A DNA stretch of 64,000 bases from Pedobacter alluvionis (GTDB lineage: Bacteria; Bacteroidota; Bacteroidia; Sphingobacteriales; Sphingobacteriaceae): NCBI RefSeq assembly GCF_003664035.1, contig NZ_RCCK01000010.1, positions 558,001-622,000 on the forward strand, in the 5' to 3' direction. Below the pieces are notes generated by a model. It saw only the letters and a list, made by a program, of their open reading frames with translations. It was not told where the DNA came from and searched no databases. A program made the translations under genes and the position numbers. Below, in pieces: positions 1-6,695 of the stretch. Within the stretch, counting starts at the first letter, position 1; each line of letters opens with the position of its first letter.

Positions 1-221
1 ATTAAAATTAGCATAAAATATGTAATATATGATGAAATGGGCTTTGCCTTGATCTGTGAAATTAGGGTGAAGCCATTAGCGTTTTGTTCCCGCAGATTTA
101 AGAAGATTTGCGCCGATGGTAGAGAATGTAAAATGTAATGTGGATGATGGAATTAAACTTACATTTAACCCTGCGTGCTTGTGTCTCATCTTCGTGTTCT
201 TTATGGTTAAAAAACTTGTAC
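1..221. repeat. Non-coding stretch with first copy of a dispersed intergenic repeat
   Basis: I see no credible gene here. Bases about 31-212 resemble bases about 1448-1612. The two copies share GCCATTAGCGTTTTGTT, then CGCAGATTTAAGAAGATT, and a tail resembling 'tgcgtgcttgtgtct'. The copies bracket the DUF4199 and LuxR genes in direct orientation. The repeat is imperfect and looks like a decayed intergenic repeat, not a gene. Confidence 0.55.
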
Positions 222-764
222 TTAAACTGCTTTTGCAACTATTGGTTTGACTGGTTTTCTTTTTAAGATCATTGAGGCAACAAATGAAATCAAAATACCT
301 ACTGGTAAAATTTCCATATAGGTAAACAATACCACCATTATTGGGTTTTTATATAACTCCTGACCTGAAGCCAATTCTTTAGCTTTGTTGGCAAGTTCTG
401 TCGCAGATGCACCACTTTCTTTGGCTTCTCTTAACGCCTGAGCAACATACCTGTCCATAAAATCAGGAATAAATATATAAAAATCGATCAGCCATACTAA
501 AACATATATACTAGAGGCAATCAAACTGATCAATAACCCGATTTTTAATGCTTTACTAAAGGTAATTGATCCATCGTTGTACTTATCACGATAATTTTTA
601 ATTCCTACAAAAATAAAAGAGAAAGCCAATATCATTGAAGCATAGCCAATAAGCATGCTGTGCTCAAGGTTCGGGTCGTTATAACACTTTGATATTGAGA
701 TTATCATTAATACTGATACTATTAAGCCGGCAATTAATCCGAATACAATTACATTCTTTTTCAT
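222..764 (-). CDS. DUF4199 family membrane protein
   Basis: The predicted protein of about 180 residues has four hydrophobic segments: the extreme N-terminus, near residues 35-52, near 75-95, and near the C-terminus. A polar, Ala/Glu/Lys-rich loop lies before the last segment. This layout and the spacing match the DUF4199 family, which is common in Bacteroidota and has no established biochemical role. I chose the ATG at 764 because the hydrophobic helix starts right after MKKN; an in-frame ATG at 794 would add ten polar residues. The neighbouring gene on the same strand encodes a membrane-anchored LuxR-type protein, a pairing that suggests but does not prove a signalling unit. Family assignment is fairly sure; function is unknown. 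Confidence 0.8.
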   Translation of the reverse strand: MKKNVIVFGLIAGLIVSVLMIISISKCYNDPNLEHSMLIGYASMILAFSFIFVGIKNYRDKYNDGSITFSKALKIGLLISLIASSIYVLVWLIDFYIFIPDFMDRYVAQALREAKESGASATELANKAKELASGQELYKNPIMVVLFTYMEILPVGILISFVASMILKRKPVKPIVAKAV

Positions 765-880
765 GTCTGATTTTTTTATTGGTTTACAAGACAAAATTGG
801 TTCAATTAATCTTTTTCACCTTCATACTTTAGGGTGATTTTTCTGAAAATCGGCTTATTTAGTACTAAAGTACAATGCGA

Positions 881-1354
881 TTAAGCTATGAGGTTGAGTT
901 TTTTAGCGGTTTCTACGGCTTGTGTCCGGCGTTTTACTTCTAGTTTTTCGAAAAGCCTGGCATTGTGTGTTTTAATGGTATTCAACGTAACAAATAACTG
1001 CTCTGCAATTTCCTGGTTGCTTAATCCTTCTGACATCAATTTTAAAACTTCTAGTTCTCTTTTGCTGATGTTTAGCTTGGCCAATGCTGTTTCGTTAAGA
1101 ATGAAATTTTCAGGCTGCTCAATAAAAACCTCTTTTTCGATCAGTATAGTTTTTGGTTTGGTCAATTTTAGGGCCAGCCAAATGCCTAAAGCAGTAAAAA
1201 TAATGGCGATTGAACCTGCGTAAATTTCAAGGGCATGGTTGATAATAAGAAAACGGAGTTCTAACCACTTCAATAAAAAAAGTAATACCGCGAGGAAAAC
1301 CCCATATAAGATTATACTTTTATTTTTTGTGAGAAAGTTTGTTGAGCCCGGCAT
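881..1354 (-). CDS. Membrane-anchored LuxR-type transcriptional regulator
   Basis: A 157-residue protein with two N-terminal hydrophobic helices (about 14-32 and 43-64), a short linker and a C-terminal GerE/LuxR helix-turn-helix (about 97-157). The typical signature is present: SKRELEVLKLMSEG, then LSNQEIAEQLFVTLNTIKTH. There is no receiver domain, so it is not a classical response regulator. It probably binds DNA while tethered to the inner membrane and may sense a membrane signal, possibly with the DUF4199 protein encoded immediately downstream on the same strand. No target operator is recognisable. Fold confidence is high; the physiological role is unknown. Confidence 0.85.
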   Translation of the reverse strand: MPGSTNFLTKNKSIILYGVFLAVLLFLLKWLELRFLIINHALEIYAGSIAIIFTALGIWLALKLTKPKTILIEKEVFIEQPENFILNETALAKLNISKRELEVLKLMSEGLSNQEIAEQLFVTLNTIKTHNARLFEKLEVKRRTQAVETAKKLNLIA

Positions 1355-1778
1355 TGGATGATCGTTTAATCAAAAATAGGAAATTTAGTTTTAAGTCGGG
1401 AGTGTGCAAGTACAACGGTTAGGTTAAGGAGGAAGAATGGAAGATGGGAAATGTAATAGGGATGATGGAATGGGTTCTGCGGTGATCTGCGAAATCAGCT
1501 TAAGCCATTAGCGTTTTGTTCTCGCAGATTTAAGAAGATTGGCACAGATGAAATTAACTTGCATTTAACTCTGTGCGCTCTGTGCCTTTTCTTTTTGCTC
1601 TCTGTGGTAAAAAATGAGGGATTAGCATTTAGAGTTAATATCTGATTTTCGGTTAAAAAACTCGTCCAGTATCCCGCAAATCAAATTTTAGATGAAAGCC
1701 GTAATTTTTTGCTGATTTTAATAACAGAAAAATAATTAAAGATTTTAAATTAGCGAAAATATATAAATAGCTATACCC
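1355..1778. repeat. Intergenic region with second copy of the dispersed repeat
   Basis: Bases about 1448-1612 carry the second copy of the imperfect repeat seen at about 31-212. It includes the phrases GCGTTTTGTTCTCGCAGATT and 'ctctgtgcctttt'. The remainder is AT-rich upstream DNA of the lipoprotein gene at 1779. I see no gene or RNA here. Confidence 0.5.
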
Positions 1779-2570
1779 ATGAAAATTACGCTTTATGCAC
1801 TATTACTTTCCGTTGTTTTATCTGGCTGCGGAGGCAATTCTGAAAAAACTTTTAAAGCACGCGCATTTGCGGCGAGTGATGATTTTAATGTATTTCCAAA
1901 ATCAACAAAAGACATATTAACCATTGTAAAAACCGATTCAGGAAAACTAGCCGCTGCCGATCGTTTTGCCATTAAATACAAGGATACTGTCATTACGATT
2001 GATGATGCGCCAAATGCTGAAACAAAGAAATTTAAGGTTGCTTCTTTTATCAATACGCAAAAAACAGCCGTATTGGTTCAGAGTGCAAATGAAAAAGATA
2101 AAATGGATCCTTTCTATATTGTTTATGTAAATGGCGGAAAAACAGAAGTGGTGAGTTTGAACAAGCCATCAAAAGGTGCTGAAGATAAAAAATATACAAA
2201 TGGATTAGAGGAATTAACCAGAAGTAACCTGTTGGTGAACAACGATTTCTTTATCACAACAATCAACTCAAGGGTTTACCCGGTGAAGCGTCAAAAAGAA
2301 GTTGAGCGCATCCAGGGGAAATTCTTTATGTATTCTAGCGATAAAACTACATTGGCATTTTTAACAGCCAATGCTTTATATCAGGTAAATACGAAAACCG
2401 GAGAAACTTTTAACCTACCTTTGCCTGCATCGTTAACCAGTCAGCCCGAAACCTTGGTAGCAAATATTCAAAGAGACTATACTTGGGTACCAAATGAGCA
2501 CGGAACCTCTTTCTTAAAGAAAAATGCTGATGATGACCGTATTGTAGATATTAAGGAATTTAAACACTAA
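1779..2570 (+). CDS. Putative lipoprotein of unknown function
   Basis: The 263-residue product starts with a lipoprotein signal peptide ending in the lipobox LSGC (Cys17), followed by GGNSEK, so it should be lipid-anchored in the cell envelope. The body is rich in Lys, Thr and Asp with many short beta-like stretches and shows no catalytic motif I recognise. An ATG at 1779 precedes the basic n-region directly. It is monocistronic, flanked by repeat-containing intergenic DNA on both sides. I do not recognise a family; a beta-propeller-like or DUF-type envelope protein is possible. Confidence 0.75.
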   Translation: MKITLYALLLSVVLSGCGGNSEKTFKARAFAASDDFNVFPKSTKDILTIVKTDSGKLAAADRFAIKYKDTVITIDDAPNAETKKFKVASFINTQKTAVLVQSANEKDKMDPFYIVYVNGGKTEVVSLNKPSKGAEDKKYTNGLEELTRSNLLVNNDFFITTINSRVYPVKRQKEVERIQGKFFMYSSDKTTLAFLTANALYQVNTKTGETFNLPLPASLTSQPETLVANIQRDYTWVPNEHGTSFLKKNADDDRIVDIKEFKH

Positions 2571-2909
2571 GATTTTTGAAATTTATTGGTTAGGATTATA
2601 CTATATCTTAACTCAATTAAACTCATTGTAAATTTGAGGGATGATTTGTTGTATGAAAATCGATATAAATTACTAGAGGTTAGTCGATTTTAAGCATCGT
2701 CATTTCGACCGTAGTGGAGAAATCTTTAAATTTGACTTCAATAACATAGTTTAAAGATCTCTCCACTCCGCTGTGCTTCGGTCGAGATGACGATTTTTTA
2801 TTGGATTCTGTCATTTGAGTCTGTCGCAGAGCTTTTGTTAGTCGAGACAAAATATTCAGATACAATATGACAATACTTTTTGCTTCCCTTTTAATAGATT
2901 CCATTTAAC
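2571..2909. repeat. Intergenic region with an inverted pair of a dispersed palindromic repeat
   Basis: Bases 2697-2725 read CGTCATTTCGACCGTAGTGG followed by agaaatct. Bases about 2755-2794 carry the inverted counterpart, ending in CGGTCGAGATGACG. The whole unit could fold into one long hairpin. Related sequence appears near 14910, 55262 and 63047, so this is a dispersed family. A 74-codon open frame on the minus strand here is made largely of the repeat and is not taken as a gene. Confidence 0.7.
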
Positions 2910-3518
2910 CTACACCACCATTGTTCTAAAGGTAAGGTTTACCCTTGGCTGATTTACTTTTTTAGTAGGAGGAAGGCGGTGAAGCCAATTCGTTTGCGTT
3001 TCATCTTTCATCACCAACAAACTGCCGTGCTCTAAAAATAAAGTAACCGTTTCTTTGCTCTGCTTGTGTTTAAAAAGAAATCTCCTTTCGGCGCCAAAAC
3101 TTAAAGATGCAATGGCAGAATTTTTCGCCAACGCTTTTTCATCATCACTGTGGTACGCCATGCCTTCATCTCCGTTATGATATAAATTGAGCAGACAAGA
3201 GTTGTAGGTCAGGCCTGTTTGTTCTTCCGAAATTCTTTTGAGTTCAAGCAGTTCTTTTGTCCACGGTAAAGCTGTTTTAGATTTATTAGAATAGGTGTAC
3301 GAATAGGATTCATTCCCATACCAGGCCACTTTTCTTTTGGTAATAATGTGTTTGCCCATAATAAACGCTTCATCATTTTTCCACTCAATCGTATTCATTA
3401 ATACATCGAAATAATGATCAGCTTCTTTTTTTGAAAATAATTTTCCGAAATAATTAACCGTCCCACCATGAGGAAGCAGGTTTTGGTTAATAGCTATTGT
3501 AGTGTTGAATAAATCCAT
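2910..3518 (-). CDS. alkB: AlkB-like 2-oxoglutarate/Fe(II)-dependent dealkylase
   Basis: A 202-residue enzyme of the AlkB family, which oxidatively removes methyl groups such as 1-methyladenine and 3-methylcytosine from nucleic acid. The iron ligands are visible as H123-x-D125 (in YHSDDE) and H180 (in NWLHRLPP). R192 and R198 (in RVNLTFR) fit the 2-oxoglutarate- and substrate-binding arginines. The NLYHNGDEGM motif at about 111-120 is typical. The start at 3518 overlaps the end of the small Ada zinc-domain gene by 25 bases, implying translational coupling in a three-gene operon. The protein length is normal. The family is clear; the preferred substrate is inferred. Confidence 0.92.
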   Translation of the reverse strand: MDLFNTTIAINQNLLPHGGTVNYFGKLFSKKEADHYFDVLMNTIEWKNDEAFIMGKHIITKRKVAWYGNESYSYTYSNKSKTALPWTKELLELKRISEEQTGLTYNSCLLNLYHNGDEGMAYHSDDEKALAKNSAIASLSFGAERRFLFKHKQSKETVTLFLEHGSLLVMKDETQTNWLHRLPPTKKVNQPRVNLTFRTMVV

Positions 3519-3742
3519 TCTTTATATGCTGTTTTTAAGCAATGCCCACAGGGACGATAGCCATGTTGAATTGCTTCTTCTTCAGAACGAAAAAATATGC
3601 GGTTTTCTTTTTTCATCCGCTTTCCCGATCTACATTTAAGTAGTCCGTAAATTTTCAATCTGGCATTTCCGCCGAAGCAAATATCCTTGTTTTTAAAATG
3701 TTTTTTTAATTCTTCAGTTGAAATATCGACATGTTTGATCAT
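3494..3742 (-). CDS. Stand-alone Ada-type metal-binding domain protein
   Basis: This 82-residue protein corresponds to the N-terminal zinc domain of Ada without the rest of the protein. It has the characteristic FGGNARLKIYG segment, CRSGKRMKKENRIFF (C37) and GYRPCGHC (C65, C68), plus C22. In E. coli Ada the zinc is held by C38, C42, C69 and C72, and C38 accepts methyl groups from phosphotriesters. Here the position of C42 is a lysine (K41), so C22 may be a replacement ligand. The gene sits six bases after the AraC-methyltransferase gene and overlaps alkB. It may supply in trans the sensor half of a split Ada; this is inference. Confidence 0.85.
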   Translation of the reverse strand: MIKHVDISTEELKKHFKNKDICFGGNARLKIYGLLKCRSGKRMKKENRIFFRSEEEAIQHGYRPCGHCLKTAYKEWIYSTLQ

Positions 3743-3748
3743 GCGTGA

Positions 3749-4588
3749 CTAAACATTGGTTTTTGCTGCTTCCCAACCAATCATGGCTGTTTTCCGGTTC
3801 ACTCCCCAATGGTAGCCGCCCAAAGCACCGCTTGATTGTATTACCCGGTGGCAGGGAATGAGGAAGGCTACCGGATTATCGCCAATGGCTGTGCCCACCG
3901 CTCTGGATGCGTTTGGATTTTGTAATTGTTTGGCAATGTTGCCATAAGTAGCTAATTTGCCCATGGGGATTTTTAACAGCGCTTCCCAAACTTTTAACTG
4001 GAAATCCGTCCCTTTTAAATGCAGTTTAATCTGCTGCAGTTTGCTCCAATCGTGACTGAAAATGTATAAAGCATTTTGCTGTTCTTTATCCAATATCTGC
4101 TGGTATTGAGCCGCCGGGAACTGGCATTGCAGATTTGCAAAAGCAGTATTTTCATCGTCGTAAAAAGCGATATGGCAGATTCCTTTTGAGGTGCTGGCTA
4201 CAATAACGTTACCAAACGGACTTTCTGCAAAACTGTAATTGATACAAAGGTTTTCGCCACAGTTTTTATATTCGCCGGGTGTCATGCCTTCAATGTTTAC
4301 AAAAAGATCATGAAGTCTGCTGGTTCCCGATAAGCCTGTTTCTAGTGCGGTATCGAATAAACTTTGGTTTTCTTTCAGCATTTCTTTAGCATAACCAATG
4401 CTAATGTATTGCAAAAAACGTTTAGGGGTAGTGCCAGCCCATTCACTAAATAATCTTTGGAAATGAAAGGGACTGAGGTTTACTTTATTTGCAATTTCTT
4501 CTAAACCAGGCTGTGTTTTGAAATTCGCCTTGATATAGCTTATGGCTTCGGCTATCCGGTTAAAATTGATTTCTTCTTGTGCTTTCAT
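3749..4588 (-). CDS. ada: Ada-like AraC regulator fused to O6-alkylguanine-DNA alkyltransferase
   Basis: A 279-residue fusion. Residues about 8-108 form an AraC-type double helix-turn-helix (IANKVNLSPFHFQRLFSEW, then MTPGEYK). Residues about 115-275 form the methyltransferase with the catalytic IPCHRV motif (C246) and GALGGYHWG. It should transfer O6-methylguanine adducts to Cys246 and activate alkylation-response genes. The usual N-terminal zinc domain of Ada is absent and is encoded by the next gene. I chose the ATG at 4588; the longer frame to 4699 would overlap the mepB-like gene and lacks family-like sequence. First gene of an operon with the zinc-domain gene and alkB. Similar two-domain proteins exist in many bacteria, so the enzyme call is firm. 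Confidence 0.92.
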   Translation of the reverse strand: MKAQEEINFNRIAEAISYIKANFKTQPGLEEIANKVNLSPFHFQRLFSEWAGTTPKRFLQYISIGYAKEMLKENQSLFDTALETGLSGTSRLHDLFVNIEGMTPGEYKNCGENLCINYSFAESPFGNVIVASTSKGICHIAFYDDENTAFANLQCQFPAAQYQQILDKEQQNALYIFSHDWSKLQQIKLHLKGTDFQLKVWEALLKIPMGKLATYGNIAKQLQNPNASRAVGTAIGDNPVAFLIPCHRVIQSSGALGGYHWGVNRKTAMIGWEAAKTNV

Positions 4589-4679
4589 GGTCTTGAATAA
4601 TTTATATCCAAAAGTAGTTTGGAAAGAAACGGCAAACCACCCGAAACTTGCTAAGTTTAGATGGATTTTAAAATGCTGT

Positions 4680-5216
4680 TTATTGAATTCCGTTGTCAAT
4701 TAATTTCTTCGCCCTTGCAAGATCGGTATTTCCATTGATGTCAATCTGAAGAAAATAAGGCGTTTGCCATTGTTGGGTTTTCTCTGCCTGTTTATTTGTT
4801 ACTATATCCCAGGGTGGATAAACCCTAATCCCTCTTTTACCTTCTATTCCTTTTGCAGTAATAATTTTATGTTTTGCCAATATACCTTTTGGAAAAATGA
4901 ACTGGCCTGAGTGTCCGGCACTATTAGCAGATATTATCAATAGGTCAAATTCATCCTGATCTGTAAATGGAGTAGTAATTCCAGCTTCATCCCGCTTCCA
5001 TATGGTTACAAATTGCCCCGTCTTGGTTGGGGTGATTTTAGAAAGGCGGTGTTTAATTTTTAGTCCGTTTAACTCAAAAGTGCAAGCTGCGTATTCCTGA
5101 CTTTCATTTTCAATTTGCAGATTGTTTATTTGATAATCAAGCGGGCTATAAACCAAATCGGATGCGGTTAGTAATATAGATGATAGCCGGTTTGTGAGAT
5201 TTTCTTTTATAAGCAT
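4680..5216 (-). CDS. MepB family protein
   Basis: The 178-residue product resembles the MepB family, named after a gene beside the mepRA multidrug efflux genes of Staphylococcus aureus. Typical segments are KTGQFVTIWKR, FDLLIIS and FIFPKGIL, then RVYPPWD near residues 130-136. No signal peptide or membrane helix is present, so it is cytosolic. The biochemical function of the family is not established. Its stop lies about 90 bases upstream of the ada operon on the same strand, so cotranscription is possible. No efflux gene is nearby. Confidence 0.8.
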   Translation of the reverse strand: MLIKENLTNRLSSILLTASDLVYSPLDYQINNLQIENESQEYAACTFELNGLKIKHRLSKITPTKTGQFVTIWKRDEAGITTPFTDQDEFDLLIISANSAGHSGQFIFPKGILAKHKIITAKGIEGKRGIRVYPPWDIVTNKQAEKTQQWQTPYFLQIDINGNTDLARAKKLIDNGIQ

Positions 5217-5249
5217 AACAATTGTAGAGAAATCTATTTATAACTAAGC

Positions 5250-5588
5250 TTATTGCTCTTCAATGATAGATTGTCCTTTCGATTGATCTCCGGATGTCCA
5301 CTGCCAGGTTTCATGGAGTCTGATTTTGCCATTGGCTAATTGCTCCGGCTTTGAATTGCAGATTCCAGTCATTAATTCTCCTTGTTTATTTACCTGATGG
5401 TAGCGCATTTCGATATTGCCATTTTCATCTACCAAGCCAATCAAATGGCCAAAAATAATCTTTCCACCCTCATATTCTGCTGTCAGGATATTTCCTGCTT
5501 GTTTATATCTAAAAATGGTTTCATTTGATGTTTCTCCATTTTCTGTATTATTTACCGGTTTAAAAAGCTTGTTATTATAGTTTATCAT
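5250..5588 (-). CDS. Small conserved protein (often mislabelled N-acetylglutamate synthase)
   Basis: A 112-residue cytosolic protein with a repeated beta-strand pattern: YKQAGNILTAEYEGG, GHLIGLVDENGNIEMRYHQV, GELMTGIC and LHETWQWTSGD. I recognise it as a small family frequently labelled N-acetylglutamate synthase in automated annotation. It shows no acetyltransferase (GNAT) motif, so that name is not supported. It likely forms a small beta-barrel or sheet. It lies just upstream of the MepB-like gene on the same strand (33-base gap) and may be cotranscribed. Function unknown. Confidence 0.75.
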   Translation of the reverse strand: MINYNNKLFKPVNNTENGETSNETIFRYKQAGNILTAEYEGGKIIFGHLIGLVDENGNIEMRYHQVNKQGELMTGICNSKPEQLANGKIRLHETWQWTSGDQSKGQSIIEEQ

Positions 5589-5694
5589 ATTTGATAAAAC
5601 TAATCATCTCCATTAGAATAAAAAAATCACAGGCCTGGCTTCCGCAAATTTTAGGTGTTTATAGAGTAAACCGAAGCATTTTAATGAGGCTAAC

Positions 5695-6054
5695 CTAACC
5701 TAAGCTTTCTTCTCTTTTTACCAGCAGATAGTTATCATCATTTAGCGTTAAATAACCGTATTCATAACAGAAAATATAGGTGTTCCCATTGTGGGTTTCA
5801 TAACAATAGGTGTGATATTCAAAATTAAAGCCTGCTGAAACCAGCTTTTTACCAGTAGTCTTTGTTTTTCCATTTGGATTAAGCGCAACAAGGATAGCAC
5901 GATTCTTTTTTAGAATGTTATTTACCCTTTTAATCACGAGGTTATCCTCAATCTTTAAACGATTGTTGTAATTGCTGCGGCAAGAATCATCGCAGTATTT
6001 TTTATCGGCCCTTCCTCTAATCAGGGTTCCGCAGTCTAAACATAAACGTTCCAT
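5695..6054 (-). CDS. Small zinc-ribbon-like protein
   Basis: A 119-residue protein beginning MERLCLDCGTLIRGR. The N-terminal CxxC (C5, C8) and a later CDDSC pair (C21, C25) followed by RSNYNNR form a zinc-ribbon-like head similar to domains in small Bacteroidota proteins. The C-terminal half (about 55-115) is rich in aromatic residues, with YHTYCYETHNGNTYIFCYEYG. It faces away from ssb, with about 240 bases between. The function is unknown; nucleic-acid binding is a reasonable guess from the head domain. Confidence 0.7.
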   Translation of the reverse strand: MERLCLDCGTLIRGRADKKYCDDSCRSNYNNRLKIEDNLVIKRVNNILKKNRAILVALNPNGKTKTTGKKLVSAGFNFEYHTYCYETHNGNTYIFCYEYGYLTLNDDNYLLVKREESLG

Positions 6055-6161
6055 AATAATTTCTTTTTTATTATGGGATGATGTTCTAATTTATAAAATA
6101 AAAGTGGTGAATGAAAAAAAATAAAACATCGTATTGAAGGTTCGGGGGTATATTATCCGTG

Positions 6162-6189
6162 TATAAACGTTTATAAACGACTATAAATG
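6162..6189. promoter_or_regulatory. Three 8-bp boxes phased at 10 bp upstream of ssb
   Basis: TATAAACG occurs at 6162-6169 and 6172-6179, and TATAAATG at 6182-6189. The copies are exactly one helical turn apart, so they present the same face of the DNA. They lie about 100 bases before the ssb start and about 110 bases before the divergent zinc-ribbon gene. A cooperative operator or an intrinsically bent promoter element is plausible; no known regulator can be named. Confidence 0.45.
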
Positions 6190-6292
6190 TTTACAATCCG
6201 ACTAATTTTTGGTGCAGTTTGCAATTTTGTCCTGTCGGTTATCGAGGTGATGACTGTTCGTTAAACATTTAGAAACTTAAAATTTAAAGATC

Positions 6293-6640
6293 ATGGAAAG
6301 TGCAACTAACAAAGTAGTATTGAGCGGATTTGCAGGAGCAGATGCAGAGATTAAAACTTTTGGAACTCAAAAATTGGCAAAGGTTAACCTGGCCATAAAC
6401 GAAACCTATAGAAATTCTGATGGTGAGGAAGTAAAAAGAGTACAATGGTTTAATTTAATTTTCTGGAATGCAAAAGCCGAGCTTGCCGAAGCTCAGGTTA
6501 AAAAGGGTACAGGCTTAACTGTAGAAGGCAGGTTACAAACAAGAGTTTATGATGGTACAGACGGTAAAAAGCGCTATGCAATAGAAATAGTAGTTAATGA
6601 TGTGACCATCAGGGAAAGAGAAAAACAAGAAGCTTTTTAG
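6293..6640 (+). CDS. ssb: Short single-stranded DNA-binding protein
   Basis: A 115-residue OB-fold protein. Recognisable SSB sequence includes NKVVLSGFAGADAEIK, KVNLAINETYR, VQWFNLIFWNAKAE and KGTGLTVEGRLQTR. It binds single-stranded DNA. It is shorter than the main cellular SSB and ends in REREKQEAF without the acidic DDDIPF-type tail that recruits repair and replication partners. It is therefore probably an accessory SSB used in DNA uptake, recombination or mobile-element biology. It is followed by a strong hairpin. The gene is preceded by three 10-bp-phased boxes. The OB-fold assignment is firm; the specialised role is inferred. Confidence 0.9.
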   Translation: MESATNKVVLSGFAGADAEIKTFGTQKLAKVNLAINETYRNSDGEEVKRVQWFNLIFWNAKAELAEAQVKKGTGLTVEGRLQTRVYDGTDGKKRYAIEIVVNDVTIREREKQEAF

Positions 6641-6650
6641 CTTATAGCAT

Positions 6651-6691
6651 AATCGCATCATATAGATGTTCAATTTATATGATGCGATTTA
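6651..6691. terminator. Bidirectional hairpin between ssb and the TonB receptor gene
   Basis: A perfect 14-bp stem, AATCGCATCATATA (6651-6664) against TATATGATGCGATT (6676-6689), with an 11-base loop. It sits between two convergent genes, as expected for a shared terminator. The U-tract is short on the plus strand. Confidence 0.7.
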
Positions 6692-6695
6692 AAGA

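Noticed and set aside
222..1354. Restriction or defence island at the left edge
   Set aside because: The DUF4199 and LuxR genes form a pairing I consider ordinary in this phylum, and no defence domain is present.
2680..2904. Minus-strand open frame of 74 codons
   Set aside because: It consists largely of the dispersed palindromic repeat at 2697-2794 and has no protein-like pattern.
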